The notes under the pieces: model-generated
What the model was told of the DNA's origin: nothing
What the model saw: the letters and a program-made list of their open reading frames with translations, nothing else
Database searches by the model: none
Part shown: positions 25,561 to 32,985 of the stretch, one piece after another
Layout: each line of letters starts with the position of its first letter
Position numbering within the stretch: position 1 is the first letter of the stretch
Assembly: GCF_036013955.1 (NCBI RefSeq)
Contig: NZ_CP107903.1
Span: forward strand, 5,456,001 to 5,520,000
Direction: 5' to 3'
Source of the DNA: Streptomyces sp. NBC_00459
GTDB lineage: Bacteria > Actinomycetota > Actinomycetes > Streptomycetales > Streptomycetaceae
DNA: 64,000 bases
Translations under genes and position numbers: made by a program

Positions 25561-26626
25561 AGGCGGTACAGGTCCATTCCCGGACGTTGAGGGGTTTGGG
25601 TCCGTCCTTGACGCCGCAGGTGGAGCAGGTCTGGGAGGTCGGCTCGAACCGGCCGATCGTGACCAGGGTGCGGCCGTACCGGGCCGCTTTGTACTCCAGC
25701 ATGCTGACGAACGAGGACCATCCGGCGTCGTGCACGGACTTGGCCAGTCTGGTGCGGGCCAGTCCCGCCACCGACAGGTCCTCCACGGCGATCCCTTGGT
25801 TCTCGGAGATCAGCCTGGTGGAGAGCTGGTGGTGGAACTCGCGGCGTGCGTCGGTCACCCGTGCGTGGGCGCGGGCGACCTTCAGGCGGGCCTTTTCGCG
25901 GTTCTTCGAGCCTTTCTGCTTGCGGGACAGTTCCCGCTGGGCCTTCTTCAGCTTCTTCTCCGCGCGCCGCAGGAAGCGCGGGGAGTCGATTTTCGTGCCG
26001 TCGGACAGGACCGCGAAGTGGGTCAGGCCGAGGTCGATGCCGATGGTGCGGTTGGTGTCGGGCATCCGGGTCGCGTCGGCGGCGGGGTCGGTGTCAATGA
26101 CGAAGGAGGCGAAGTACCGCCCGGCCGCGTCCTTGATGACGGTGACGGAGGACGGCTGCATGGGCAGAGGCCTCGACCATTTCACTTTCACCGCACCGAT
26201 CTTCGGCAGGTTCAGGCGCCCTTTGTCGGTGATGGACCAGCGGGCGTTGGCGGTGAACCGGATCGACTGACGCTTGTCCTTGCGGGACTTGAAACGGGGA
26301 GGACCCGTCCTGGGCCCCTTGCGATCACCCTTGAGTGAGGCGAAGAAGTTGCGGTACGCAGTCTCGACGTCCCGCAGGGACTGCTGGAGCACCACCGCGG
26401 AGACCTCTCCCAGCCAGGACCGCTCCACCGTCTGCTTCGCCTCGGTAATCAGCCTCTTCGACAGCTCTGCGGCCCTGGGGAACGGCTGCTTGGCCGCTCT
26501 GGCCTCCTCACGGGCGCGGACCGCGTCGTTGAACACGACACGGGCGCACCCGAACGCCCTCGCCAACGTCCTCTGTTGGCCGGTGTCCGGGTACAGCCTG
26601 AAGGAGTACCGGAGCTGCATGGCCAT
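25397..26626 (-). CDS. tnpB: TnpB RNA-guided endonuclease
   Basis: The protein has 409 residues from ATG 26626 (MAMQLRYSFRLYP). The RuvC triad is complete: D198 (GIDLGLTHFAVLSDG), E282 (IAVEDLSV) and D363 (DRDHNAAIN). A zinc ribbon is formed by C334/C337 and C353/C356. Established knowledge: TnpB cuts DNA next to a TAM under guidance of an element-encoded RNA and helps the element persist. An ATG-GCC-ATG start leaves MQLRY as an alternative. It is divergent from tnpA with a 19-bp gap, so the two promoters overlap. No inactivating change was seen. Confidence 0.93.
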   Translation of the reverse strand: MAMQLRYSFRLYPDTGQQRTLARAFGCARVVFNDAVRAREEARAAKQPFPRAAELSKRLITEAKQTVERSWLGEVSAVVLQQSLRDVETAYRNFFASLKGDRKGPRTGPPRFKSRKDKRQSIRFTANARWSITDKGRLNLPKIGAVKVKWSRPLPMQPSSVTVIKDAAGRYFASFVIDTDPAADATRMPDTNRTIGIDLGLTHFAVLSDGTKIDSPRFLRRAEKKLKKAQRELSRKQKGSKNREKARLKVARAHARVTDARREFHHQLSTRLISENQGIAVEDLSVAGLARTRLAKSVHDAGWSSFVSMLEYKAARYGRTLVTIGRFEPTSQTCSTCGVKDGPKPLNVREWTCTACGSVHDRDHNAAINVKTAAGLAVSACGAPVRPGAIPAQREETGSHGFPNQARAA

Positions 26627-26645
26627 CACGATACATACTTGGGTT

Positions 26646-27062
26646 ATGGGCGATATGCAGAAGATCAGAACTGGTAGGCACTGTGCTTTCGTGATGCACG
26701 TCCACTTGGTCTTCGTGACCAAGTTCCGGCACAGGGTGTTCACCGATGTTCATCTGACGCGCCTGGAGGAGATCATGCGGTCGGTGTGTACGGACTTCGA
26801 GTGCGAGTTGGTGGAGTTCAACGGCGAGGACAACCACGTCCATCTCCTGGTGAACTTCCCGCCCAAGGTTGCCGTGACCAAGCTGGTCAACTCCCTCAAG
26901 GGCGTCTCCTCCCGCCGCCTGCGCCAGGAGTTTCCCGACCTGGTACGCCACTACTGGCGGGCCAACAAGCTCTGGTCGGGCTCCTACTTCGCCGGAACCG
27001 TCGGCGGCGCCCCGCTCACCGTGGTCAGGCAGTACATCGAACAGCAGAACCGGCCGGTGTGA
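26646..27062 (+). CDS. tnpA: IS200-type Y1 transposase TnpA
   Basis: The protein has 138 residues. The HUH motif is H64-V-H66 (EDNHVHLLVNF) and the catalytic tyrosine is Y130 (VVRQYIEQQ). The N-terminal VMHVHLVFVTKFRHRV strand and SSYWSGSYF-like LWSGSYFAGTVGG segment are typical of the family. It should act as a dimer on single-stranded DNA, nicking at the left and right ends. It is full length and apparently functional. A longer frame upstream belongs to tnpB antisense and was excluded. Confidence 0.92.
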   Translation: MGDMQKIRTGRHCAFVMHVHLVFVTKFRHRVFTDVHLTRLEEIMRSVCTDFECELVEFNGEDNHVHLLVNFPPKVAVTKLVNSLKGVSSRRLRQEFPDLVRHYWRANKLWSGSYFAGTVGGAPLTVVRQYIEQQNRPV

Positions 27063-27208
27063 AGTTCCCCCGGCTCCACCGGGACCAGCCCGCGCGACGC
27101 CCCGCAGGCGAGGAACTGCGGTGTCCGGCTGCACCGGACCTGAATCCGCGACGCTCCGCGTCGCCATCATCAGATTCGCCTCACCACCGGCCTGAAGGCC
27201 GATGCACT

Positions 27209-27367
27209 GCGAATGAATTCCGGTAGCGCGATTTCGCGGTCCCACAGGGTCATGCCGCCGTCCAGCACGTTCACGGTCAGGTGCCTGACGTGGGGCTGGA
27301 CGGCGTTGAGCAGTTCCTGGGGGTCGCGGGTGCGGGTACCTACCGGGCGGTCGAGAGCTACGGTCAT
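27209..27367 (-). pseudogene. 5' part of small gene split by IS element
   Basis: The frame starts MTVALDRPVGTRTRDPQELL and continues to TLWDREIALPEFIR, then runs into the element and stops at 27170. Its ATG overlaps the stop of the upstream 143-residue gene as ATGA, so it was the second gene of a coupled pair. The rest of the protein is found on the far side of the element at 25178-25336. Confidence 0.7.
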
Positions 27368-27795
27368 GACTGTCCTACCTTTCTCCGGGAGTGGCACGTG
27401 CAGCCGCAGCGCGGTTGCAGGAGGATGCCGACGGCGTGGGGCAGCGGTATGTCGGTGGTCTGGCGGCAGCTGGTGTGCAGATGCTCGTAGCCGGGGTTTT
27501 CGGCGAGCGCGCACTCGGGCGACGGCGAGCGGTCTGCGGTGGGTGGAGTCGCCATGAGGCGTCCCTCGCGGTTCCGCTCAGTGAGCCGGGCGCGCAAGGC
27601 TTCCTTTGCGTCGGCCGGGCGGAGCCGGTCAGGGCTCGCGTCCCATTCCGTACCGCCGCCGGGTGGACGGAGCTGGACGTAGGGACCCTCGTGGCCCATG
27701 ACGTAGCCGATCCTGTCGCCGTGCTCGGTGTCGATCAGCAGGGTGGCGACGGGATGCTTGGTGATGGTGTCCTGCGGCTCGTGTGCTGTGGACAT
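27364..27795 (-). CDS. Small protein with C-terminal Cys cluster, regulatory-cluster member
   Basis: The protein has 143 residues. The N-terminal half (KHPVATLLIDTEHGDRIGYV; GPYVQLRPPGGGTEWDASPDRLRPA) resembles a short conserved module found beside DUF6879/XRE genes in Streptomyces. The C-terminal part carries CRQTTDIPLPHAVGILLQPRCGCTCH, with four Cys and a His that could bind metal. An internal ATG at MATPPTADR could make the second half a separate product. It is coupled by ATGA to the split gene and divergent from the DUF6879 gene. Confidence 0.65.
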   Translation of the reverse strand: MSTAHEPQDTITKHPVATLLIDTEHGDRIGYVMGHEGPYVQLRPPGGGTEWDASPDRLRPADAKEALRARLTERNREGRLMATPPTADRSPSPECALAENPGYEHLHTSCRQTTDIPLPHAVGILLQPRCGCTCHSRRKVGQS

Positions 27796-27968
27796 GAACG
27801 GGATGGTAGGGAACGGGATTTGGTGGCGTCTCGCTGGTTTCTCGAAGTTTCTCCTACTCGGTGTGTGGTTTCTTGCTGTTTCGCACAGGGCCCCTGTGAA
27901 CTGGGTGTTCGCGACGGTGTCCCCGGGGAGGATGGCCAAGAACCAGTACCTGGAAGGAAGGAGAGATC

Positions 27969-28700
27969 ATGCGACGACTGCGATTCAACGGCACGGGCTC
28001 AGGTGGCGGCGGCTGTCCTGGGGTACACGAAGACCTCGACTCGGGGGAGGTCATCGTGCATGGACCTCCACTCACGGCTTCCGAAGACCTGGCCCAGTTA
28101 CAGCGCCTCGACGAAGGCGAGGTGGCCGTGGTGGTGCCACGTAATACGCTGGTCGACTTCGGACCACGTGACGACACACCGCGGCTCATCAACGCCGAGG
28201 ACGAGTTCCGCCGTCTTTTCGAGACTTTCGAGCACACCGCCTGGCGCCTGGAAACCCGGCGCCGGTACGCGAGTGACGAGACCGGCGACGACTGGGCCCA
28301 GTTCGTGGCGGGGGAGACCGTGGTGTGGGACTACGGCGACTCCTGGTGCCTCAACGTGCGGTCGCAGACCACCGAGGGCAAACGGTTCGAGCGCGTGCGC
28401 CTGATCGATTCGCCGGCCACGACCGGTCAGTTGTTCCTTCAGGCCAATGCCGCGCGGAACTGCGCTGTGGGCGAGGACATTCGCAACCTGCCGCGTGCCG
28501 AGGCAAACCGTTTGCACCTGCCCGACGAGGACTTCTGGCTCTTCGACTCCAGGCTGGTGGCGCGCCTCAACTTCGACGACGTCGACAACCTCGTCGACAT
28601 CGAACTGATCACAGAGCCGGCGGTGGTCAACCGTTACTGTCAAGTGCGGGACGCCGCCTGGCACTATGCGGTTCGGTACGACGAGTTCAAGGTGACCTGA
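27969..28700 (+). CDS. DUF6879 family protein with N-terminal extension
   Basis: The protein has 243 residues. The first ~70 (MRRLRFNGTGSGGGGCPGVH onward) form a short module that I recall as often a separate or fused piece. From about residue 78 the DUF6879 domain runs through FEHTAWRLETRRRYASDETG to FDDVDNLVDIELITEPAVVN and VRDAAWHYAVRYDEF. The ribosome site AAGGAGAG is strong. It precedes the HTH/DUF5753 gene by 45 bp. That pairing is typical of the many WhiJ/AbaA-like clusters in Streptomyces, where the small protein is thought to modulate the DNA-binding partner. Confidence 0.85.
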   Translation: MRRLRFNGTGSGGGGCPGVHEDLDSGEVIVHGPPLTASEDLAQLQRLDEGEVAVVVPRNTLVDFGPRDDTPRLINAEDEFRRLFETFEHTAWRLETRRRYASDETGDDWAQFVAGETVVWDYGDSWCLNVRSQTTEGKRFERVRLIDSPATTGQLFLQANAARNCAVGEDIRNLPRAEANRLHLPDEDFWLFDSRLVARLNFDDVDNLVDIELITEPAVVNRYCQVRDAAWHYAVRYDEFKVT

Positions 28701-28745
28701 GCCATACAAGGCCGGGCAGGCCATGGGGAAACGGCGTGAGGTCCG

Positions 28746-29603
28746 GTGACCACTGACTATCAGCAGGCACGCGAAAGCCTGGGCATTCGACTCCGGGAGC
28801 TGAGGATCTCGTGCTCTGGCGGTCGGCTCAGCGGCGCGCAACTCGCGGACCGGCTCGGCGCCGGCTGGACCAAGTCCAAGGTCAGCAAGTTGGAGAACGG
28901 CAAACAGACCGCCGTGGCTGATGACCTGCGAGCGTGGGCCGATGCCACCGGCCACCCCGAGGCGTACGACGGTCTGCTGGCCCAGTTGCGCGGTTTCGAG
29001 TCCCATATCCGGTCATGGCGAAGGCAGTTGGCTTCTGGGCACAAGCCGGTCCAGGACGCCATCACCAGCGAACACGAGCGCACGCGGGTCCTGACGATCT
29101 GGGAGAACAACCTCGTCCCCGGCATGCTGCAGACAGCCGACTACGCGCGACATGTCTTCACCCGGCACTCCGACCTCTACCAATCGCCCCGGGACACCGA
29201 GGAAGCGGTCCGCGCCCGCATCCGGCGCCAGGAAGGGCTGTACGAGCCCGGCAGGAAGTACCGGATCACGATGTGGGAAGCGGCTCTCTACTCCCAGGTG
29301 TGCCCACCCTCCGTACTCGCTGCCCAGTTGGACCGTCTCGCGAGCGTCATCGGCCTGGACACCGTGGAACTCGGCATTGTGCCGTTCGCTGCCACCCTTG
29401 GGATCTATCCGGGCAACGGTTTCTGGATCTACGACGAACGGCGTGTAGTTGTCGAGGACTGGCATGCCGAACTGTGGCTGGACGACTCGAACACAGTGGG
29501 CACATACCTGCGCGTGTGGAAGACCCTCCAGGAGTCCGCCCTGTACGGCACCGATGCGCGGGCGGTGATCAACCGTGCTCGGCAGGTGCTGAGTGCGAGC
29601 TGA
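28746..29603 (+). CDS. Helix-turn-helix regulator with DUF5753 domain
   Basis: The protein has 285 residues, GTG start. The Xre-type helix-turn-helix (about 10-65: IRLRELRISCSGGRLSGAQLADRLG, KSKVSKLENGKQ) is followed by DUF5753 (about 100-280: WENNLVPGMLQTADYARHVF; RRQEGLYEPGRKYRITMWEAALY). Established knowledge: this class includes WhiJ and related developmental or antibiotic regulators of Streptomyces. It is usually genetically linked to a small DUF397 or DUF6879 partner, here the gene just upstream. Target and signal unknown. Confidence 0.9.
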   Translation: MTTDYQQARESLGIRLRELRISCSGGRLSGAQLADRLGAGWTKSKVSKLENGKQTAVADDLRAWADATGHPEAYDGLLAQLRGFESHIRSWRRQLASGHKPVQDAITSEHERTRVLTIWENNLVPGMLQTADYARHVFTRHSDLYQSPRDTEEAVRARIRRQEGLYEPGRKYRITMWEAALYSQVCPPSVLAAQLDRLASVIGLDTVELGIVPFAATLGIYPGNGFWIYDERRVVVEDWHAELWLDDSNTVGTYLRVWKTLQESALYGTDARAVINRARQVLSAS

Positions 29604-29677
29604 GGAACCCGGACAGTCGCGGACCCCTCACCTCAACTCCCCCTGTCCCTACGAGCCGTCGGCGCGAGGGCCAGCCC

Positions 29678-29905
29678 AACAACGCCATCCAGTGGCGCAT
29701 GATGGCCGACGCTCACGAGCTGGGCGCCGCCGTGTACGACCTGCGCGGCATCACGGACACGCTGGAGGACTCCAACCACCTGCTCGGCCTGCTGCGCTTC
29801 AAGGTCGGTACGGGGGGCGAGGCCGCCGAGTATCTGGGGGAGTGGGATCTGCCCCTCAACCGGCTGCTGCACAAGGCGCTGGATCTGTACATGTCCCGCC
29901 GCTGA
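29678..29905 (+). pseudogene. C-terminal relic of FemAB-type peptidoglycan bridge enzyme
   Basis: The frame reads NNAIQWRMMADAHELGAAVY and continues DLRGITDTLEDSNHLLGLLRFKVGTGG to DLPLNRLLHKALDLYMSRR and a stop. This is the last ~75 residues of a FemX/MurM-like lipid II aminoacyltransferase (about 350-400 residues when whole). No upstream part or convincing start is present. Family knowledge: the intact enzyme adds the Gly bridge residue to peptidoglycan precursors. It is inferred to be a fragment left by recombination; a functional copy probably exists elsewhere. Confidence 0.75.
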
Positions 29906-30019
29906 CGAGGGAGGAGGGGGCGGGACAGGGCGCCGGAGCGCAGGCCGGGGCGCGTCGGGTGTGCGTGGGTTCGTATGCTCTTCCTGGTCCATTACTCTGG
30001 ACGGTAGAGTGCATCTCAT

Positions 30020-30038
30020 TGTACGGAGATCGCGTACA
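30020..30038. promoter_or_regulatory. Palindrome upstream of EamA exporter
   Basis: TGTACG and CGTACA are perfect arms around a 7-base centre, 23 bp before the exporter start. A second imperfect pair, ACTCT/AGAGT, lies at 29994-30010. The region is AT-rich compared with its surroundings and probably holds the promoter. Confidence 0.45.
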
Positions 30039-30061
30039 GATCCTGGGAAGGCCCTGTAAAG

Positions 30062-31138
30062 ATGCCCAGTGCCGAGCGTCTGCCCGCGTGGGCCGCCGTG
30101 GCCGGACCTGTTGTGCCCGCCGGTGCGGGTGATGTCGCGCTGCCCTCCGCCAATCTGCCTGCTCTCGTCGTTCCCGCCCCTGGGGGCTCTCGGGGGCGGC
30201 ACCGGGGGGCGCGCAAGGGGTGGGGGACCCTGGGGGCCGTTGGGCTCGTGCTGGCCGGGGGGATATCCGTGCAGTTCGGCGGGGCGCTCGCCGTGACGCT
30301 GCTGCCGAGGGCCGGGGCCTTCGGGATCGTGACGCTCAGGCTGGTGGCAGCGGCCGTGATCATGCTGCTGGTGTGCCGGCCCAGGGTGCGCGGCTACTCG
30401 CGGGGCGACTGGGGAGTGGTCGTCCTGTTCGGCGTGACCATGGCCGCCATGAACGGGCTGTTCTATCAGGCCATCGGACGGATTCCGCTCGGTCCCGCCG
30501 TCACGCTGGAGGTGCTCGGGCCGCTCGTGCTGTCCGTCGTCGCCTCCCGGCGGGCTCTCAATCTCGCCTGGGCCGGTCTCGCCCTCGCCGGGGTTTTCCT
30601 GCTCGGTGGCGGCGGCTTCGGCACCCTCGATCCCGTAGGGGTCGCCTTCGCCCTCGGCGCCGGTGCCATGTGGGCGGTCTACATCGTCCTCAGTTCCCGT
30701 ACGGGCCGACGCTTCCCGCAGGCCGACGGGCTGGCGCTCGCCATGGTGGTCGCCGCGGTGGTGTTTCTGCCGTTGGGCATCGTCGAGTCGGGCGCGAGGC
30801 TGCTCGACCCGACCACCGTGGCTCTGGGGGCGGCGGTGGGCGTCCTGTCCTCCGTGCTGCCGTACACCCTGGAACTCCTTGCCCTGCGACGCCTGCCCTC
30901 CTCCACCTTCGCGATCCTGATGAGCCTGGAGCCCGCCGTCGCCGCGACCGCCGGGTTCCTGATCCTCGACCAGGCGCTCTCCGCCCCCGAAGCCCTCGCG
31001 ATCTCCCTCGTCATCGTGGCGAGCATGGGGGCGGTGCGGACACAGGTGGGCCGGAGGGAGGACCCGGACGGCGCCGACGAGGGGCCGCCCGCTGGACCCG
31101 CTCAAGTGCCCAGGAAGCCTTTGGAGTTGGAGGCTTAG
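30062..31138 (+). CDS. EamA/DMT family exporter, RhtA-like
   Basis: The protein has 358 residues. About ten membrane helices occur in two EamA repeats, from GTLGAVGLVLAGGISVQFGG onward. VGFGVTMAAMNGLFYQAIGRIPLG and LPSSTFAILMSLEPAVAATAGF are typical of the RhtA-like threonine/homoserine exporter group. The ~50-residue N-terminal stretch before the first helix is polar and Pro-rich. Export of amino acids or related metabolites is inferred from family. GGAAGG lies 12 bp before the ATG. It follows the FemAB relic but is not related to it. Confidence 0.88.
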   Translation: MPSAERLPAWAAVAGPVVPAGAGDVALPSANLPALVVPAPGGSRGRHRGARKGWGTLGAVGLVLAGGISVQFGGALAVTLLPRAGAFGIVTLRLVAAAVIMLLVCRPRVRGYSRGDWGVVVLFGVTMAAMNGLFYQAIGRIPLGPAVTLEVLGPLVLSVVASRRALNLAWAGLALAGVFLLGGGGFGTLDPVGVAFALGAGAMWAVYIVLSSRTGRRFPQADGLALAMVVAAVVFLPLGIVESGARLLDPTTVALGAAVGVLSSVLPYTLELLALRRLPSSTFAILMSLEPAVAATAGFLILDQALSAPEALAISLVIVASMGAVRTQVGRREDPDGADEGPPAGPAQVPRKPLELEA

Positions 31139-31298
31139 GGTCGCGCCGCGTCAGGGATAGGTATTGCCTGACTTGACCTGCCTGACCGCGTCCGCCCCGA
31201 TCGTGTCCGGCCCGGGTCGGGGTCGACCACGGTGTCGGGGAGCACGCAGACGGGCCGCTTCGGGGCCGGCTCCCGCACCGTGCCGCCCCCCGGAGGGC

Positions 31299-31949
31299 TC
31301 AGCGGGCGAGTGAGACCGCGAAGGGCTTGAAGCCGCGTCGGCGCAGGATGTGGGGAACGACCAGGATCATGGCCTCGGTGGCACGGGCCGTGGTGATGTC
31401 CCCCAGGTCCTCGATCCATGCGTCCTGCCAGCCCAGTTCGCCGAGCAGACCGGTGACGGTCTTCTTCGCCTGTTCGTCGTCGCCCGAGACATAGACGGTC
31501 GGCGGGGTGGCCAGGATGTCGGGGGCGGTCATGACCATGAACAACATGGTGTTGAGCGTCTTGACCACACGGGTGTCGGGAAGTGCGGCCTGAAGTCGCT
31601 CGGCGAGGCTGCTGCCGGGGTAGCACAGGTCGCCGGGCAGGCCGTCGACGTCACGGGTGGCGTTGGAGACGTCGACGAGGATCTTTCCGGCTAGCTCGGT
31701 GCGCAGCTCCGTGAGGCGGTCCAGGGTGCTGTCGCCGGGCGTCGCGTTGATCACGATGTCCGCGGTACGGGCAGTGGTGCGCTGGTCCGCGAAGGAGATG
31801 CGGGGGTTGGTGTCACCGGTGGGTGTGGGTGTCGCGGTCCCGTTCGTCGGGCTCCGGCCGCCCAGGACGACGTGGTGTCCGGTCGCGGCGAGCTTGGCGG
31901 CGAGGCCGGAGCCGACGCGGCCGGTGCCCAGGATTCCGATGCTGGTCAT
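31299..31949 (-). CDS. F420/NADP oxidoreductase-like NAD(P)-binding protein
   Basis: The protein has 216 residues. The Rossmann motif GILGTGRVGSGLAAKLAATGH opens the protein, VVLGGRSP follows strand 2, and KTLNTMLFMVM and YVSGDDEQAKKTV are typical of the NADPH-dependent F420 reductase/YqeC-like family (F420_oxidored). The start ATG 31949 has AAGGAGC upstream; a very long open frame further upstream is out-of-register read-through. It follows the IMPase-like gene on the same strand. The gene could reduce a flavin, F420 or simply NADP-linked substrates. Confidence 0.87.
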   Translation of the reverse strand: MTSIGILGTGRVGSGLAAKLAATGHHVVLGGRSPTNGTATPTPTGDTNPRISFADQRTTARTADIVINATPGDSTLDRLTELRTELAGKILVDVSNATRDVDGLPGDLCYPGSSLAERLQAALPDTRVVKTLNTMLFMVMTAPDILATPPTVYVSGDDEQAKKTVTGLLGELGWQDAWIEDLGDITTARATEAMILVVPHILRRRGFKPFAVSLAR

Positions 31950-32035
31950 GAGGTGATGCTCCTTGCGGTGGTGGGCAGTCGGGCAGTCGGGCGGTTGGAC
32001 CGGAGGAACGGACGTGGCGTGCGGTCGGTTCGCGC

Positions 32036-32848
32036 TCAGACGATCGGTGACAGGGAGTCGAGGGCTGCGCCGTGGACTCCGGGGGCGGCGGCCAGGAAGT
32101 CCCGGGCGGCCGTGCTCCAGGGCTTGCCCGCCAGGTCGGTGACGGTGCCTCCGGCCTCGGAGACCAGCAAGGCGCCGGCGACCAGGCCGGAGCGGACGTC
32201 GGAGAACTGCCAGAACGCGTCCATGCGTCCGGCGGCGACATGGATGAGCTGCATCGTCGCGGGCACGGACACGCGCACCACGAGTGCGTCGGTGAGCATG
32301 GTGGTGACCGACTCCCCGATCCGCCGGAAGGTGTGCTTGTCCTCGCCGGGCCGGGCCTGACCCGTGCCGACGAGCGCGGCGCCCAGGTCGGTCTTGGCGG
32401 ACACCTTCAGGGGGCGGTCGTTGAGGCGGGCACCGCCGCCGGCGACAGCCGTGTACGTGTCGCCGGTCAGCGGCAGATGGACGACGGTGAGTACCGGCAG
32501 GTTGTCGCGGACCAGCGTGGCGGTGACGGCCCAGTCCTCCATGCCGTGGACGTGGTTGATGTTGCCCTCGGCAGGGTCGACGACCCACCACTCCCCGGCC
32601 GGGAGCGCGCCGCCGGCCAGCTCGTCCTCGGCCCACTGCGATCCGGGCCGGGCCCGCAGCAGCGGTTCCCGCAGCGCGTCCAGCACCGCGTCGTCGTTGG
32701 CGTGGATCTCCGCGACGACCTCGTTCAGGCTCACCCCTCGGGCGTACGGGGTGTGGCGGTCGCGCAGCGTGACGCCGGCGTTCTTCACGGCGGCTGTCAC
32801 CTCGGAGATGAGCGTCGTACCGGCGTCGAAAGGCATGGCTGTGCTCAT
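32036..32848 (-). CDS. Inositol monophosphatase-like protein with altered metal motif
   Basis: The protein has 270 residues with IMPase-superfamily order. The main metal motif, normally DP(L/I)DGT, reads D91-P-A-E94-G-N: the second Asp is Glu and Thr is Asn. The upstream EE pair appears as WAEDE. The C-terminal WD-x-AG motif is replaced by FSDVRSG, though VSEAGG is kept. Family enzymes hydrolyse inositol, fructose or nucleotide phosphates with Mg. These changes make activity uncertain or redirected. It is divergent from the LysR gene and upstream of the reductase, so LysR control is likely. Confidence 0.83.
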   Translation of the reverse strand: MSTAMPFDAGTTLISEVTAAVKNAGVTLRDRHTPYARGVSLNEVVAEIHANDDAVLDALREPLLRARPGSQWAEDELAGGALPAGEWWVVDPAEGNINHVHGMEDWAVTATLVRDNLPVLTVVHLPLTGDTYTAVAGGGARLNDRPLKVSAKTDLGAALVGTGQARPGEDKHTFRRIGESVTTMLTDALVVRVSVPATMQLIHVAAGRMDAFWQFSDVRSGLVAGALLVSEAGGTVTDLAGKPWSTAARDFLAAAPGVHGAALDSLSPIV

Positions 32849-32985
32849 GGCGGGCTCCCTGGGTTCGATGAGTGACCGCGGGGGTTCGGTGACCGAGAGG
32901 CGGCTTGTTCCGTCCCCGCACTTCGAAGGTAGGTCGCCTGATGATTAACAACAAGTGCATGGTTTTCACTCGTAGAGTTACTCCC

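Larger units (their letters stand above)
25337..27208 (-). mobile_element. IS200/IS605-type insertion sequence (tnpA + tnpB)
   Basis: The element carries divergent tnpA (Y1 transposase) and tnpB (RNA-guided nuclease family), both intact. The right end, on the minus strand, finishes with a hairpin (CCTCGGGCTTCAGCCCGAGG) and TCAA, the same right cleavage tetranucleotide known from IS608. The left end is placed near 27208 because a stem-loop (CGGCC-TTCA-GGCCG) starts about 7 bases inside and because the split host gene rejoins in frame there. The left boundary is uncertain by a few codons. No target duplication is expected in this family. Confidence 0.85.
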
